Source of the DNA: an uncultured Fidelibacterota bacterium
GTDB lineage: Bacteria; Fidelibacterota; Marinisomatia; Marinisomatales; Marinisomataceae
Assembly (NCBI GenBank): GCA_902578385.1
Contig: CACHCR010000002.1
Span: 79,997-143,996 of the forward strand
DNA: 64,000 nucleotides
Direction: 5' to 3'
Shown: positions 50,799 to 60,411 of the stretch, piece by piece
Layout: each line of letters starts with the position of its first letter
Numbering within the stretch: position 1 is the first letter of the stretch
Program-made: the position numbers and the translations under genes
The notes under the pieces: generated by a model
The model's input: only the letters and a program-made list of their open reading frames with translations
Database searches by the model: none
Told to the model about the DNA's origin: nothing

Positions 50799-51726
50799 AA
50801 TTAAAGGTGTTGATTTAACAAGTCTTTACGGAGTTGGAGATAAAAATATACTTTTTTTAGAATCTCAACTCCCATTAAAGCTAAATGTTAGAGGAAATAA
50901 TATCTTTTGCCAAGGTTTGAAAAAAGATATTACTCATTTTGATTCAGTCTTAAATCAAATGATTGATTCTATTAAGAAAGGCAATACTCTTTCTCAGAAA
51001 GATATTTCTCAGCTAGTAGCAATAAATGTATCTTCTCAAAAATCTTCATCAAACGGTTCAATTGAAAATGTTTTATTCTATGGTAAAAAAGGACCAGTTT
51101 TCCCAAGAACAGACGGACAAAAAGAATTGGTTAAATCTTTTCTTAAAAATGATATAATAATTTCTGTTGGTCCTGCAGGGACAGGAAAAACATTTCTTGC
51201 AGTCGCATATGCACTATCTCTTCTAGAAAAACATGAAATTGAAAAAATTATTTTTTGTAGACCAGCTGTTGAAGCAGGTGAAAATTTAGGATTTCTTCCT
51301 GGAGATCTTAAAGATAAAATAGATCCTTATTTAGCTCCATTATACGATGCACTTCATGAATTATTACCAAAAAATAAAATTCAAAATTTTTTAGATAGAG
51401 GTATTATAGAAATTATACCATTGGCTTATATGAGAGGTAGAACAATAAATCGTTCAGCTATGATTTTAGATGAAGCTCAAAATGCATCTTCTATTCAAAT
51501 GAAGATGTTTTTAACAAGGCTTGGCATAGAATCAAGAGCAATCATAACAGGAGATGAGTCCCAAATTGATTTACCAAGTAAAGCTAATTCTGGCCTTATA
51601 GATGTATTAAAAATATTAAAAAATATTAATGATATTGGAATTGTGAAATTAAATGAACATGATATAGCACGGCATCATCTTGTAAAGCACATAATAGATG
51701 CTTATTCTAAATCAAATAATAAATAG
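50779..51726 (+). CDS. PhoH-like ATPase
   Basis: Cytoplasmic PhoH-family P-loop ATPase linked to RNA metabolism and often next to ybeY. N-terminal KH-like/beta part (about residues 1-100), then SVGPAGTGKTFLAVAYA (Walker A), FCRPAVEAGENLGFLPGDL, MILDEAQNAS (Walker B) and TGDESQIDLP. 315 residues, normal. ybeY does not follow here. Despite the name, no Pho-box-like repeat is near this gene. ATG 50779 or 50782. Confidence 0.9.
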   Translation: MMKKTFEIKGVDLTSLYGVGDKNILFLESQLPLKLNVRGNNIFCQGLKKDITHFDSVLNQMIDSIKKGNTLSQKDISQLVAINVSSQKSSSNGSIENVLFYGKKGPVFPRTDGQKELVKSFLKNDIIISVGPAGTGKTFLAVAYALSLLEKHEIEKIIFCRPAVEAGENLGFLPGDLKDKIDPYLAPLYDALHELLPKNKIQNFLDRGIIEIIPLAYMRGRTINRSAMILDEAQNASSIQMKMFLTRLGIESRAIITGDESQIDLPSKANSGLIDVLKILKNINDIGIVKLNEHDIARHHLVKHIIDAYSKSNNK

Positions 51727-51735
51727 GAAATTATT

Positions 51736-52803
51736 ATGACCAAAATTTTTGAGAAAATATCTGATAAAAATCACGAGCAGATTGTTTACTGCAATGATCC
51801 ATCTTCAGGCTTAAAAGCAATTATTGCTGTTCATAATACTGTATTGGGTCCAGCACTAGGTGGATGTAGAATGTATCCTTATAAAAGCGAAGAAGATGCA
51901 CTGGTAGATGTATTAAGGTTATCGAGAGGTATGACATATAAGGCTTCAATATCAAATCTTAATCTTGGTGGTGGTAAAGCCGTAATAATTGGTGACCCTA
52001 ATAAAGATAAATCAGAAGTTCTTTTAAGGTCATTTGGAAAATTTGTTCAAAGTCTAGGAGGAAAATATATAACTGCTGAAGATGTAGGAATGTCTGTACA
52101 TGATATGGAATTCATTCGAATGGAAACTGATCACGTTACAGGTATTAAAAGAGCAATGGGAGGTAGCGGAGACCCTTCTATTTTAACAGCTCTTGGTGTA
52201 TTTGTTGGAATGAAAGCTGCATTGAAAAAAAGGTTAAATATTCAATCAATTAGCGGTTTAAAGATTGGTGTTCAAGGTTTCGGAAAGGTTGGCTATTATT
52301 TATGTTCTCACCTAAAGAATGAAGGTGCAAATATTTACGGTAATGATATTAACAAAGAAAATCTCGATAGAGTTGAAGAGGAATTTGGTGTAATCCCTGT
52401 TGCTAGCGATGAGCTTATGTCAATGGATTTAGATGTTTTTTCTCCTTGTGCTATGGGAGCTGTAATAAATCCATCAACAATAGAAAATTTGAAGTGCAGT
52501 GTAATAGCAGGTGCAGCAAATAACCAACTTGAAAAAGAAGATAGAGATTCAAAGCTTTTAAAAGAAAAGGAAATTATGTACGTACCAGATTATGTTATTA
52601 ATGCTGGAGGATTAATGAATGTTGCAAACGAATTACAGGGATACAATAAAGAAAAAGCAAAATATCAGGTAGAAGGTATCTATTATATTCTTATGAGAAT
52701 ATTCGATTATGCTGCAAATAATAATATATCTACTCTCGAGGCTGCAAATCTTTTAGCTGAAAGAAGAATTCAAGACTATATCAAATGGAATCATCAGCAA
52801 TAG
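51736..52803 (+). CDS. Leucine dehydrogenase-type amino acid dehydrogenase
   Basis: NAD-dependent oxidative deamination of branched-chain amino acids. Glu/Leu/Phe/Val dehydrogenase family: GGCRMYPY, LSRGMTYKASISNLNLGGGKAVI (catalytic Lys residues), YITAEDVGMS, VTGIKRAMGGSGDPS, and Rossmann GVQGFGKVGYYL. 355 residues matches leucine dehydrogenase rather than the longer glutamate enzyme. Lies between phoH and nusB in a tight run. Confidence 0.9.
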   Translation: MTKIFEKISDKNHEQIVYCNDPSSGLKAIIAVHNTVLGPALGGCRMYPYKSEEDALVDVLRLSRGMTYKASISNLNLGGGKAVIIGDPNKDKSEVLLRSFGKFVQSLGGKYITAEDVGMSVHDMEFIRMETDHVTGIKRAMGGSGDPSILTALGVFVGMKAALKKRLNIQSISGLKIGVQGFGKVGYYLCSHLKNEGANIYGNDINKENLDRVEEEFGVIPVASDELMSMDLDVFSPCAMGAVINPSTIENLKCSVIAGAANNQLEKEDRDSKLLKEKEIMYVPDYVINAGGLMNVANELQGYNKEKAKYQVEGIYYILMRIFDYAANNNISTLEAANLLAERRIQDYIKWNHQQ

Positions 52804-52809
52804 TCCAAG

Positions 52810-53232
52810 ATGTCAAAAAACAATAAACAGCAAAGAAAATTAGCTAGAGAGGCCGTATTGCAGGCTCTTTATGCAAAACATGTGTCTGAGGAAGATCATA
52901 AAAAAGTTTTACACGATATATTTATTAGATATGAATTTGATAAAATGACAAAAAAGTTTGTTGAAGAGCTCTTCAGTTTGACTATAAAATTTTCTGAAGA
53001 ATTAGATAAAAAAATTGAGTCAAATTTAGATAATTGGACAGTTGATAGATTAAATGTTATAGATAGATTAATAATGAAAATGTCTCTTTGCGAGATGATT
53101 CATTTAAAATCCTATGATATCTCTCATAAGGTTACAATTAGTTCCGCGATTGAAAATGCTAAAAAATTTAGTTCCGAAGATAGTACTTCCTTTGTAAATG
53201 GAGTATTAGATTCAATTTATAAGGAATTGTAA
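52810..53232 (+). CDS. nusB: Transcription antitermination protein NusB
   Basis: All-helical NusB: Arg-rich start (RKLAREAVLQALYA), NLDNWTVDRLNVIDRLIMKMSLCEMI and the end SAIENAKKFSSEDSTSFVNGVLDSI. Binds boxA with NusE in rRNA antitermination. 140 residues. The secA ATG follows directly after its stop codon. Confidence 0.94.
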   Translation: MSKNNKQQRKLAREAVLQALYAKHVSEEDHKKVLHDIFIRYEFDKMTKKFVEELFSLTIKFSEELDKKIESNLDNWTVDRLNVIDRLIMKMSLCEMIHLKSYDISHKVTISSAIENAKKFSSEDSTSFVNGVLDSIYKEL

Positions 53233-56200
53233 ATGAGTATTTTATCAAAAATATTTGGAACAAAATCAGATAGAGAAATAAAGAAGATTACTCCTATTGT
53301 TAAGGAGATAAATCAATTTTATGATAGCTTGGAAACTAAAGATATAGCCTATCTTCAAAATAGAACCAAGGAATTACAACAAATCATAAAACAATCTATC
53401 TCAAATGAAGAAAGTGCAAAATTATCCAACATTGATGATTCAAAAGAATTAAAGAAGATTAGATCAAAAATTGCTGAAAAAGTTTTAAGTGAGCATTTGG
53501 TAGAATCTTTTGCTCTTGTAAAGCATGCATGTAGACTCCTTTATGATAGTGAGTGGGATGTTGTAGGTCAAAGAATAAAATGGGAAATGATTCCATATGA
53601 TGAGCAAATAGTTGGCGGAATTGTACTACATCAAGGAAAAATCTCTGAAATGAAAACTGGTGAAGGTAAAACATTAGTGGCTACATTTCCTATTTATCTT
53701 AATGCACTTTCTGGAAGAGGTGTTCATGTTATTACGGTTAATGATTATTTGGCTCAAAGAGATGCTGAGTGGATGGGAAAAGTTTTTGAAACCCTTGGAT
53801 TATCAGTTGGATTTATATTAAATAGCATGAATCCAGAGCAGAGAAAATCATCTTATAATTGTGATATAACCTATGGAACTAATAATGAATTTGGTTTTGA
53901 TTATCTTAGAGATAATATGACAATTGATAGTGAATTTTTAGTCCAAAGAAAACATAATTACGCAATTGTAGATGAAGTAGATAGTGTTTTGATTGATGAA
54001 GCAAGAACTCCATTAATCATCTCAGGACCTGTAGAAACAAAAATTAATCAATCTTATGTTGATTTAAAGCGACCAGTACAGTCTCTAGTCACTAAACAAA
54101 CACAATTAGTTAGCTCTCTTGTAACTGAAGCACAAACATTTCTAAAAAGTGAAGACATTTCAGAGGAAGACAAACAAAAAGCTGGATTGTTATTACTTAA
54201 GGCCAAAAGAGGTCTTCCAAAATTTCAAAAATTACAAGATTTATTCCAAGAGCAGGGAACTATAAAAATGATGAATGCTGTTGAGTCAGAATACATAGCC
54301 GAAAAGAAGACCTATCTTTTAGATGAAGATTTATTATTCTCAATTGATGAGCAGTCAAATAGTGTAGATTTATCTGATAAAGGGAGAGAAGCTTTATCAC
54401 CAGATAATAAAGATGCTTTTACAATTCCAGATTTAGGTGAATTATTGTCTGATATTGATGATCAGAATTTCTCTGATGAAAAGAATCAATTAGAAAAAGA
54501 AAAAGTATATAAATTGCATTCAGAAAGAAGCAGCAAAATTCACTATCTTAGTCAGCTTTTAAAAGCCTATACACTTTTTGATAAAGATGTAGAGTATGTT
54601 GTTCAAAATGGACAAGTATTAATTGTTGATGAATTTACAGGAAGAGTTCTGCCAGGAAGAAGATTTAGTGGAGGTCTTCATCAAGCTTTAGAAGCTAAAG
54701 AGAATGTAAAAATTGAAAAAGAAACCCAAACATTAGCATCTATTACAATCCAGAATTATTTTAGAATGTACGATAAGTTATCAGGAATGACAGGTACTGC
54801 AGATACAGAAGCAGCTGAATTTGAAAAAATATATAATTTAGGAGTGACTGTTATTCCAACACATAGACCTATTAAGCGAAATGATTTTAATGATGTTATT
54901 TATAAGTCAATGCAAGCTAAATATAAGGCGGTAATAAAGGAAGTAAGTGAGTATTATACCAAAGGTCAACCTGTTCTAATTGGAACTATCTCTGTAGAAG
55001 TATCTGAATTACTATCAAAAATTTTAAAACAAAAAGGTATTCCTCATAATGTTCTAAATGCTAAACAACATCAAAGTGAAGCACAAATTGTTGCACAAGC
55101 TGGTTTAAAAAAATCAATTACAATTGCAACTAATATGGCTGGAAGAGGAACCGATATTAAGCTTGGTCCTGGCGTTGAAGAATTAGGTGGCTTGCATATT
55201 ATAGGTACTGCAAGACATGAATCAAGAAGAATTGATTTACAATTAATGGGACGTTCTGGTAGGCAAGGTGACAATGGATCTTCTCGATTTTATATATCTC
55301 TTGAAGATGACCTAATGAGATTATTTAATATGGATAGACTTGCAACATATATGGATAGGCTATCTATGGATGATGATCAAGAATTAAGTGCAGGTATGCT
55401 TAATAGAGGTGTAAGCAATGCGCAAAAGAAAGTAGAAGAAAGAAATTTTGCTATGAGAAAGCATCTTTTGGAGTATGACGATGTTTTAAACCAGCAAAGA
55501 GAAATAATTTATGATTTAAGAAATAAAGCATTATTATCAGATTCAATTAAAGATACCATTCATGAGTTTATTGAAGATTTTATTTATGATGTTATTGGAG
55601 ATCTAGATTTTAAGCAATCAAAGGAATGGGATTGGCAAAGTATTAATCAACAGTTAAATAGTAGTTTACTAATCAATATTGATAATAAAGAGACTGACTC
55701 ATTGAGTTCATTGGATGAGCTGATAGATTATATAAATGGTAAAGCATTAAAATATTATCAACTAAAAGAAGATGTTATTCCGGAGGAATTACTAAGAAAA
55801 GTAGAAAAATTTATTGTTTTAAAAACAATTGATGAGAAATGGAGAAATCATTTACTTGGAATGGATCAATTAAGAGAAGGCATAGGTTTAAGAGCATATG
55901 GTCAAAAAAACCCATTAATTGAGTATAAATCTGAATCATATAACTTTTTTCAGGAACTTATGATAAGCTTACGAAGCACAGTTATACAAAGAGTATTTCA
56001 TGCTCAAATTAGTGATCAGGAACAACCTCAAAAAAATCCATTACAAAAAAATATTCAACTACAACATGATGAGGTGGATTCAAGTTCTAAAGATACTTTA
56101 GTTGATACAACCCCTTCATCACCTAAAGCAGGAAAAGATTCTGATATTAAAATTGGTAGAAATGATAAGATTGAACTTATTTCTCCTTCAGGTGAAAAAG

Positions 56201-56265
56201 TTAAAGTAAAATTTAAAAAAATTGATCAATATTTATTAAAAGGGTTTACACGTGTCCAAGACTAA
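53233..56265 (+). CDS. secA: Protein translocase ATPase SecA
   Basis: Motor that pushes preproteins through SecYEG. Walker A MKTGEGKTLVATFP, DEVDSVLIDEARTPLIISGP (Walker B), NMAGRGTDIKLG and GRSGRQGD. 1010 residues, longer than E. coli (901) from a helical insertion (about residues 270-420) typical of Bacteroidetes-like SecA. The C-terminus ends in a basic QYLLKGFTRVQD without the CxCxS...CH zinc domain, so SecB-type binding through that tail is absent. 3' end overlaps the next gene. Confidence 0.97.
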   Translation: MSILSKIFGTKSDREIKKITPIVKEINQFYDSLETKDIAYLQNRTKELQQIIKQSISNEESAKLSNIDDSKELKKIRSKIAEKVLSEHLVESFALVKHACRLLYDSEWDVVGQRIKWEMIPYDEQIVGGIVLHQGKISEMKTGEGKTLVATFPIYLNALSGRGVHVITVNDYLAQRDAEWMGKVFETLGLSVGFILNSMNPEQRKSSYNCDITYGTNNEFGFDYLRDNMTIDSEFLVQRKHNYAIVDEVDSVLIDEARTPLIISGPVETKINQSYVDLKRPVQSLVTKQTQLVSSLVTEAQTFLKSEDISEEDKQKAGLLLLKAKRGLPKFQKLQDLFQEQGTIKMMNAVESEYIAEKKTYLLDEDLLFSIDEQSNSVDLSDKGREALSPDNKDAFTIPDLGELLSDIDDQNFSDEKNQLEKEKVYKLHSERSSKIHYLSQLLKAYTLFDKDVEYVVQNGQVLIVDEFTGRVLPGRRFSGGLHQALEAKENVKIEKETQTLASITIQNYFRMYDKLSGMTGTADTEAAEFEKIYNLGVTVIPTHRPIKRNDFNDVIYKSMQAKYKAVIKEVSEYYTKGQPVLIGTISVEVSELLSKILKQKGIPHNVLNAKQHQSEAQIVAQAGLKKSITIATNMAGRGTDIKLGPGVEELGGLHIIGTARHESRRIDLQLMGRSGRQGDNGSSRFYISLEDDLMRLFNMDRLATYMDRLSMDDDQELSAGMLNRGVSNAQKKVEERNFAMRKHLLEYDDVLNQQREIIYDLRNKALLSDSIKDTIHEFIEDFIYDVIGDLDFKQSKEWDWQSINQQLNSSLLINIDNKETDSLSSLDELIDYINGKALKYYQLKEDVIPEELLRKVEKFIVLKTIDEKWRNHLLGMDQLREGIGLRAYGQKNPLIEYKSESYNFFQELMISLRSTVIQRVFHAQISDQEQPQKNPLQKNIQLQHDEVDSSSKDTLVDTTPSSPKAGKDSDIKIGRNDKIELISPSGEKVKVKFKKIDQYLLKGFTRVQD

Positions 56266-57424
56266 CAAAAATACAAAGTTTTCTACAAAAACTATTCACG
56301 TTGGGAATAAGATTGATGAAACCGGAGCTGCAGTAACACCATTACATTTAACCTCTACTTTCAGGCAACCTAGTTTTAGTAGTACTGAAAAATTTGTTTA
56401 TTCAAGAACGGGGGGGCCTACAATTGATGCTTTAGAAGAAAACTTTGCAATGCTTGAAGATGCCAAATATTCTTTTGCATTTGCATCAGGTATGGCTGCA
56501 ATGTCTGCAATATTTTTAATGTTTAAACCAGGTGATCATGTTCTTATATCAAAAAATGTTTATGGAGGTGTTTTTAGGTTAGTTACAAAAGTTTTAAATG
56601 ATAATGGAGTTGAATTTGACTTTATTGATACAACGGATTTAAAAGTTGTAAAAAAATCAGTTAAAAAAAATACAAAATTAATTCACGTAGAAACTCCGAG
56701 TAATCCACTTTTAGAACTTGCTGATATTTCATCTATATCTAAGATATGTAAAACAAATAAAGTCTTATTAAGTGTTGATAACACTTTTATGAGTCCGTAT
56801 GGCCAAAAACCATTAAATCTTGGAGCAGATATTGTAATGCATAGCACAACAAAATATATCGGAGGTCATTCTGATATTTTAAGTGGTGCTCTTATGGTAA
56901 ATGACAAAAAATCTGCAGAAAAAATAACTTTAATTCAAAATACTGCAGGAGCATTACCAAGCCCTTTCGATGCATGGTTATTGTTACGATCAGTAAAAAC
57001 TTTATCTTTAAGAGTAGAAAAACATTTTAGTAATGCAGTGAAGATTGCAAATTGGTTAAAAAATCAAAAAAAAGTTTCAAGAGTAATTTATCCAGGTCTT
57101 AAAAACCATCCACAGCATAAAATTGCTAAAAAACAACAAAGAACTCCAAATGGGAAGATAGTTTTTGGTGGAATTATTTCATTTGAACTAGATAAATCTA
57201 TAAACATAAATAAATTTTCAAAAAAATTAAATTTTATAACTTTAGCTGAGAGCCTGGGTGGTGTTAAAACATTAATTTCTTGTCCTTATTCAATGACCCA
57301 CGCTTCTGTGCCAAAGAAGGATAAAGAGGATTTAGGTATTACTGAAAATCTTTTAAGACTTTCTGTTGGTATAGAAAATGTTGATGATTTAATTTCTGAG
57401 CTTGATTTAGCTATCAATCATTAA
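56252..57424 (+). CDS. PLP-dependent trans-sulfuration enzyme (cystathionine gamma-lyase/synthase type)
   Basis: Cys/Met metabolism PLP family. Seen: PLHLTSTF, YSRTGGPTIDALE, SGMAAMSAIF, VETPSNPLLEL, the PLP lysine in MHSTTKYIGGHSD and SLGGVKTLISCPYSMTHASVP. The last motif is closer to cystathionine gamma-lyase or gamma-synthase than to O-acetylhomoserine enzymes; the exact reaction is not decided. 390 residues. GTG start 56252 inside secA. Last gene of the long plus-strand run. Confidence 0.88.
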   Translation: MSKTNKNTKFSTKTIHVGNKIDETGAAVTPLHLTSTFRQPSFSSTEKFVYSRTGGPTIDALEENFAMLEDAKYSFAFASGMAAMSAIFLMFKPGDHVLISKNVYGGVFRLVTKVLNDNGVEFDFIDTTDLKVVKKSVKKNTKLIHVETPSNPLLELADISSISKICKTNKVLLSVDNTFMSPYGQKPLNLGADIVMHSTTKYIGGHSDILSGALMVNDKKSAEKITLIQNTAGALPSPFDAWLLLRSVKTLSLRVEKHFSNAVKIANWLKNQKKVSRVIYPGLKNHPQHKIAKKQQRTPNGKIVFGGIISFELDKSININKFSKKLNFITLAESLGGVKTLISCPYSMTHASVPKKDKEDLGITENLLRLSVGIENVDDLISELDLAINH

Positions 57425-57449
57425 ATAAACTTTTTTTACTTTTTATATT

Positions 57450-57457
57450 TATATTTC
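57450..57457 (+). promoter_or_regulatory. Promoter-like element TATATTTC before tRNA-Leu
   Basis: TATATTTC in the 13-base stretch TATTTATATTTCG (57446-57458), identical to the one before atpB. A start 5-7 bases downstream leaves only a few bases before the tRNA 5' end at 57467. Confidence 0.55.
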
Positions 57458-57466
57458 GATAAATAT

Positions 57467-57548
57467 GCCGTGGTGGCGGAATTGGTAGACGCGCTGGTCT
57501 TAGGAACCAGTATCGTAAGATGTGAAGGTTCGAGTCCTTTCCACGGTA
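57467..57548 (+). tRNA. tRNA-Leu (TAG)
   Basis: 82-base class II tRNA: acceptor GCCGTGG with CCACGGT (one G-U pair), D-arm, anticodon stem CTGGT/ACCAG with TAG in the loop CTTAGGA, long variable arm, T-arm GGTTCGAGTCC, discriminator A. CCA is not encoded. The following gene begins 3 bases after the discriminator. Confidence 0.96.
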
Positions 57549-57551
57549 CTT

Positions 57552-59342
57552 ATGGAAATTTTATTTCTAGGTGCTATAATTCTGATAGCTTTAGTGCTTT
57601 TTGTTACAGAATTATTTCCAATCGATGTAACAGCTTTGCTTGTTTTAGGGCTGTTGCTTATTCTGGGTCTAGTTAGTCCAGCAGAAAGTCTTGCTGGATT
57701 TTCTAATCCTGCAGTAATTACAATTGCTTGTTTATTTGTGATGAGTCATGCTCTACAAAAATCTCATGTTCTTGAATATTTGATAATTAATATCAATTCT
57801 TTAATTGATAGATCAAGAGTAATAGGAATGATAGCGTACCTTTTTGCAATTGGTGTTGCTTCAGCTGTAGTAAATAATACTGCCATTGTTGCGATTTTTA
57901 TGCCAGTAACTATAAGACTTGCAGATAAATATAAAATAAGTCCTTCAAAAGTTCTTATTCCTTTGAGTTATGCAGCTATTCTAGGAGGTACTTTAACTCT
58001 TGTCGGCACATCAACTAATTTGATTGTTAACTCAATTTTGGTTGATTCTTCCAATGGGCAAGTTTCTTTAGGTATGTTAGAATTTGCAAAGTTTGGAATA
58101 ATTAAATTCGTTGTTGGATTAATATATATTTTTACAATTGGATACAAACTTCTTCCAGTAAGAGTAGCAAAATCATCTAGTATTGAAGACTATCGTCTTG
58201 ATGGATATCTTACAGAATTTAAAGTTTCTAAAAACTCTCCACTTTCTGGAAAAACACTTTTAGACAGAAAAATTAATGAAAATTACGACGTTATTGTTCT
58301 TGATGTTTTAAGAGATGGAGAAATTATTAACTCTAATCTCAGAAATTTAACAATTCTAGAGGATGATATTTTATTTGTAAAAGGGTCATTTGATAATTTT
58401 CAAAGATTAAAAGAAATAGAGAATTTAGACATGTTGGTAGATGAAAAATTAACACAAGATGAACTTGAACAAGAAGATAATATTTTGGCTGAGTGTCTTG
58501 TAACTGATAACTCTGAATTAATCGGGCTCTCGTTGCAGGAAGCAAACTTTAGAAGATCTTTTGGTAGTTTTGTTTTAGCTATTAGGAGAGAAGGTGAGAT
58601 TATTAGAAGAAAATTAGCTCATTTTATTCTTAAACCATTTGATACATTATTAGTATATGGCCCAAAAGACAGAATTAATCAACTTGCTAATAAAGAAGGA
58701 TTTATTGTTCTTGGCAAGGTAGATGGTTCATTAGATGGACATCCATTCTGGTGGTTAAGTTTAGCATCAATTTTATTAGCAGTTATTTTAGCTATATTTG
58801 ATATTTTACCAATTGTTGTAGGAGTTATTTTGGGTGTAATCGCATTATTGCTTTCAAAGGTTATTACTCCAAATGAAGCTTATAGCTCAATTCACTGGCA
58901 AGTTATTATAGTTATAGCAGCATTCCTTCCTATGGGAGCTGCGATTAAACGCACGGGATTAGATATTATTATTAGTGATTCTATTTCTGTATTTGTGAAC
59001 TTATTTCCAGCAGATATTCTTCCATATCTATTATTAGCATTAATTTACTTTATTACTATGATTCTTACTGAGATAGCTTCAAACGCTGCTACTGCTATCA
59101 TAATGACACCAATTACTTTATCTTTAGCAGCTAGCTTTGGGTTTGATCCAAAACCGTTTATTTTTGCTGTTTGTTATGCAGCCTCAGCATCTTTTATCAC
59201 ACCTGTAGGATATCAAACGAATTTGATGGTTTTTGGTCCTGGTGGGTATAGATATTCTGATTATATCAAAGTAGGGTTACCATTAGGTATAATTTTATGG
59301 ATTATTTCTGTTATTATGATTCCAATGATTTGGCCATTTTAG
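57552..59342 (+). CDS. SLC13/DASS-family anion transporter with central RCK_C domains
   Basis: Sodium-coupled anion (dicarboxylate or sulfate-type) carrier. Membrane halves flank two TrkA-C (RCK_C) domains (about residues 215-395; EFKVSKNSPLSGKTL and LVTDNSELIGLSLQEANF). Family motifs: VVNNTAIVAIFMP, GTSTNLIVNS and ITPVGYQTNLMVFGPGGY. About 596 residues. Start at ATG 57552, 3 bases after tRNA-Leu; an upstream in-frame ATG (57522) lies inside the tRNA. The substrate may be sulfate, citrate-like acids or phosphate; not decided by sequence. Confidence 0.9.
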   Translation: MEILFLGAIILIALVLFVTELFPIDVTALLVLGLLLILGLVSPAESLAGFSNPAVITIACLFVMSHALQKSHVLEYLIININSLIDRSRVIGMIAYLFAIGVASAVVNNTAIVAIFMPVTIRLADKYKISPSKVLIPLSYAAILGGTLTLVGTSTNLIVNSILVDSSNGQVSLGMLEFAKFGIIKFVVGLIYIFTIGYKLLPVRVAKSSSIEDYRLDGYLTEFKVSKNSPLSGKTLLDRKINENYDVIVLDVLRDGEIINSNLRNLTILEDDILFVKGSFDNFQRLKEIENLDMLVDEKLTQDELEQEDNILAECLVTDNSELIGLSLQEANFRRSFGSFVLAIRREGEIIRRKLAHFILKPFDTLLVYGPKDRINQLANKEGFIVLGKVDGSLDGHPFWWLSLASILLAVILAIFDILPIVVGVILGVIALLLSKVITPNEAYSSIHWQVIIVIAAFLPMGAAIKRTGLDIIISDSISVFVNLFPADILPYLLLALIYFITMILTEIASNAATAIIMTPITLSLAASFGFDPKPFIFAVCYAASASFITPVGYQTNLMVFGPGGYRYSDYIKVGLPLGIILWIISVIMIPMIWPF

Positions 59343-59343
59343 T

Positions 59344-59577
59344 ATGCAGTGGAATGAAATAGATAATACTATTACTAAATCATTTGAGTTTAATTCTTAC
59401 TTGGATGGGATAGATTTTGTAAATGCAGTTGCGAATGTAGCTGAACAGGAAAATCATCACCCTGATATTTCTATAGGATACTGCAAGGTAACCATTTCTC
59501 TTACTACTCATGATGCAGGTACGATAACTGAAAAAGACTATAAGCTTGCAAAGCTAATTGATGATTTAAGTATCTAG
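59344..59577 (+). CDS. 4a-hydroxytetrahydrobiopterin dehydratase (pterin carbinolamine dehydratase)
   Basis: Recycles pterin cofactor. Seen: FNSYLDGIDFVNAVANVAEQENHHPDI with the double His motif and YCKVTISLTTHDAGTITEKDYKLA, the PCD/DCoH signature. 77 residues, about 15-20 shorter than usual at the N-terminus but with all active-site His kept. No phenylalanine hydroxylase is in the window. One base after the SLC13 gene, so co-translated. Confidence 0.93.
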   Translation: MQWNEIDNTITKSFEFNSYLDGIDFVNAVANVAEQENHHPDISIGYCKVTISLTTHDAGTITEKDYKLAKLIDDLSI

Positions 59578-60411
59578 ATGCTATATCTAATTATAGTTTC
59601 CATTCTTTGGTCTTTTTCATTTGGAATTATAAAATTTGGACTGACAGGATTAGATTCAATTTTCATTAGTTTCTTTAGAAGTTTAATAGCATTTATTTTT
59701 TTCTCATCATTGACTGTATATAATATTAAAAAATTCAGTTTTGATACCAAATTGATTATCATTGGCGCAATTCAATTTGGATTGATGTATGTTTTTTATA
59801 TTCAATCTTACCAATATTTACCAGCATATTTAATAGCTACATTCACTATTACTACACCAATTTTTGTTGGACTGTTTTCAAAGGCTTTAATGAAAGAGTC
59901 ATTTTCAAAAAATGGAATCTTATCAATAATATTAGTTTTAATTGGTTCATTCATGATGCGATTCAATCTTGCAAATCCATTGGATTATTGGTTTGGATTT
60001 ACACTGATTCAATGTGCAAATATGTTCTTTGCTTCTGGCCAGATTATGTTCAAAAAATGGCACACTGAAAATAGCGATAAAGATATAGTGCATAATTTCT
60101 CACAAATGTTTTTTGGTGCAACCATAGTTACATCGCTATTTTATTTTCAAACTTTGGATGTTCAAAATATTTTATCAACTACCAATTTACTTTCTCTTAT
60201 ATTTCTTGGATTATGTTCAACTGGGATAGGCTTTCTTCTTTGGAATATTGGAGCTACAAAGGTTTCAAATACAAGACTTGCTATTATGAATAATGTTGTA
60301 ATACCTCTTGCAGTTCTTAATTCTTTTTTTATTTTTAGTGAGGATATAAATATTTTATTATTTATGCCTGGATTGATTTGTTTTTACGCTGCTTATAGAT
60401 TATCTAGCTAG
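59578..60411 (+). CDS. EamA/DMT-family transporter (second copy type)
   Basis: Ten-segment transporter of the EamA superfamily: IVSILWSFSFGIIKFGLTGL at the start, YLPAYLIATFTITTPIFVGLFSK and FLGLCSTGIGFLLWNIGATKVSNTRLAIMNNVVIPLAV in the second half. 277 residues. Different from the EamA protein at 33983-34864, so not a recent duplicate. Directly follows the pterin dehydratase gene. Convergent with the next SDR gene, overlapping it by 8 bases at the 3' ends. Confidence 0.88.
   Translation: MLYLIIVSILWSFSFGIIKFGLTGLDSIFISFFRSLIAFIFFSSLTVYNIKKFSFDTKLIIIGAIQFGLMYVFYIQSYQYLPAYLIATFTITTPIFVGLFSKALMKESFSKNGILSIILVLIGSFMMRFNLANPLDYWFGFTLIQCANMFFASGQIMFKKWHTENSDKDIVHNFSQMFFGATIVTSLFYFQTLDVQNILSTTNLLSLIFLGLCSTGIGFLLWNIGATKVSNTRLAIMNNVVIPLAVLNSFFIFSEDINILLFMPGLICFYAAYRLSS

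Noticed and set aside
50779..51726. PhoH as part of the phosphate regulon
   Set aside because: No Pho-box-like repeat near it; it lies in a housekeeping run between aspS and leucine dehydrogenase, and PhoH proteins are widely tied to RNA metabolism.
57522..57551. Extended N-terminus of the SLC13 transporter
   Set aside because: The ten extra residues lie within tRNA-Leu and the gap; ATG 57552 begins the first membrane helix.
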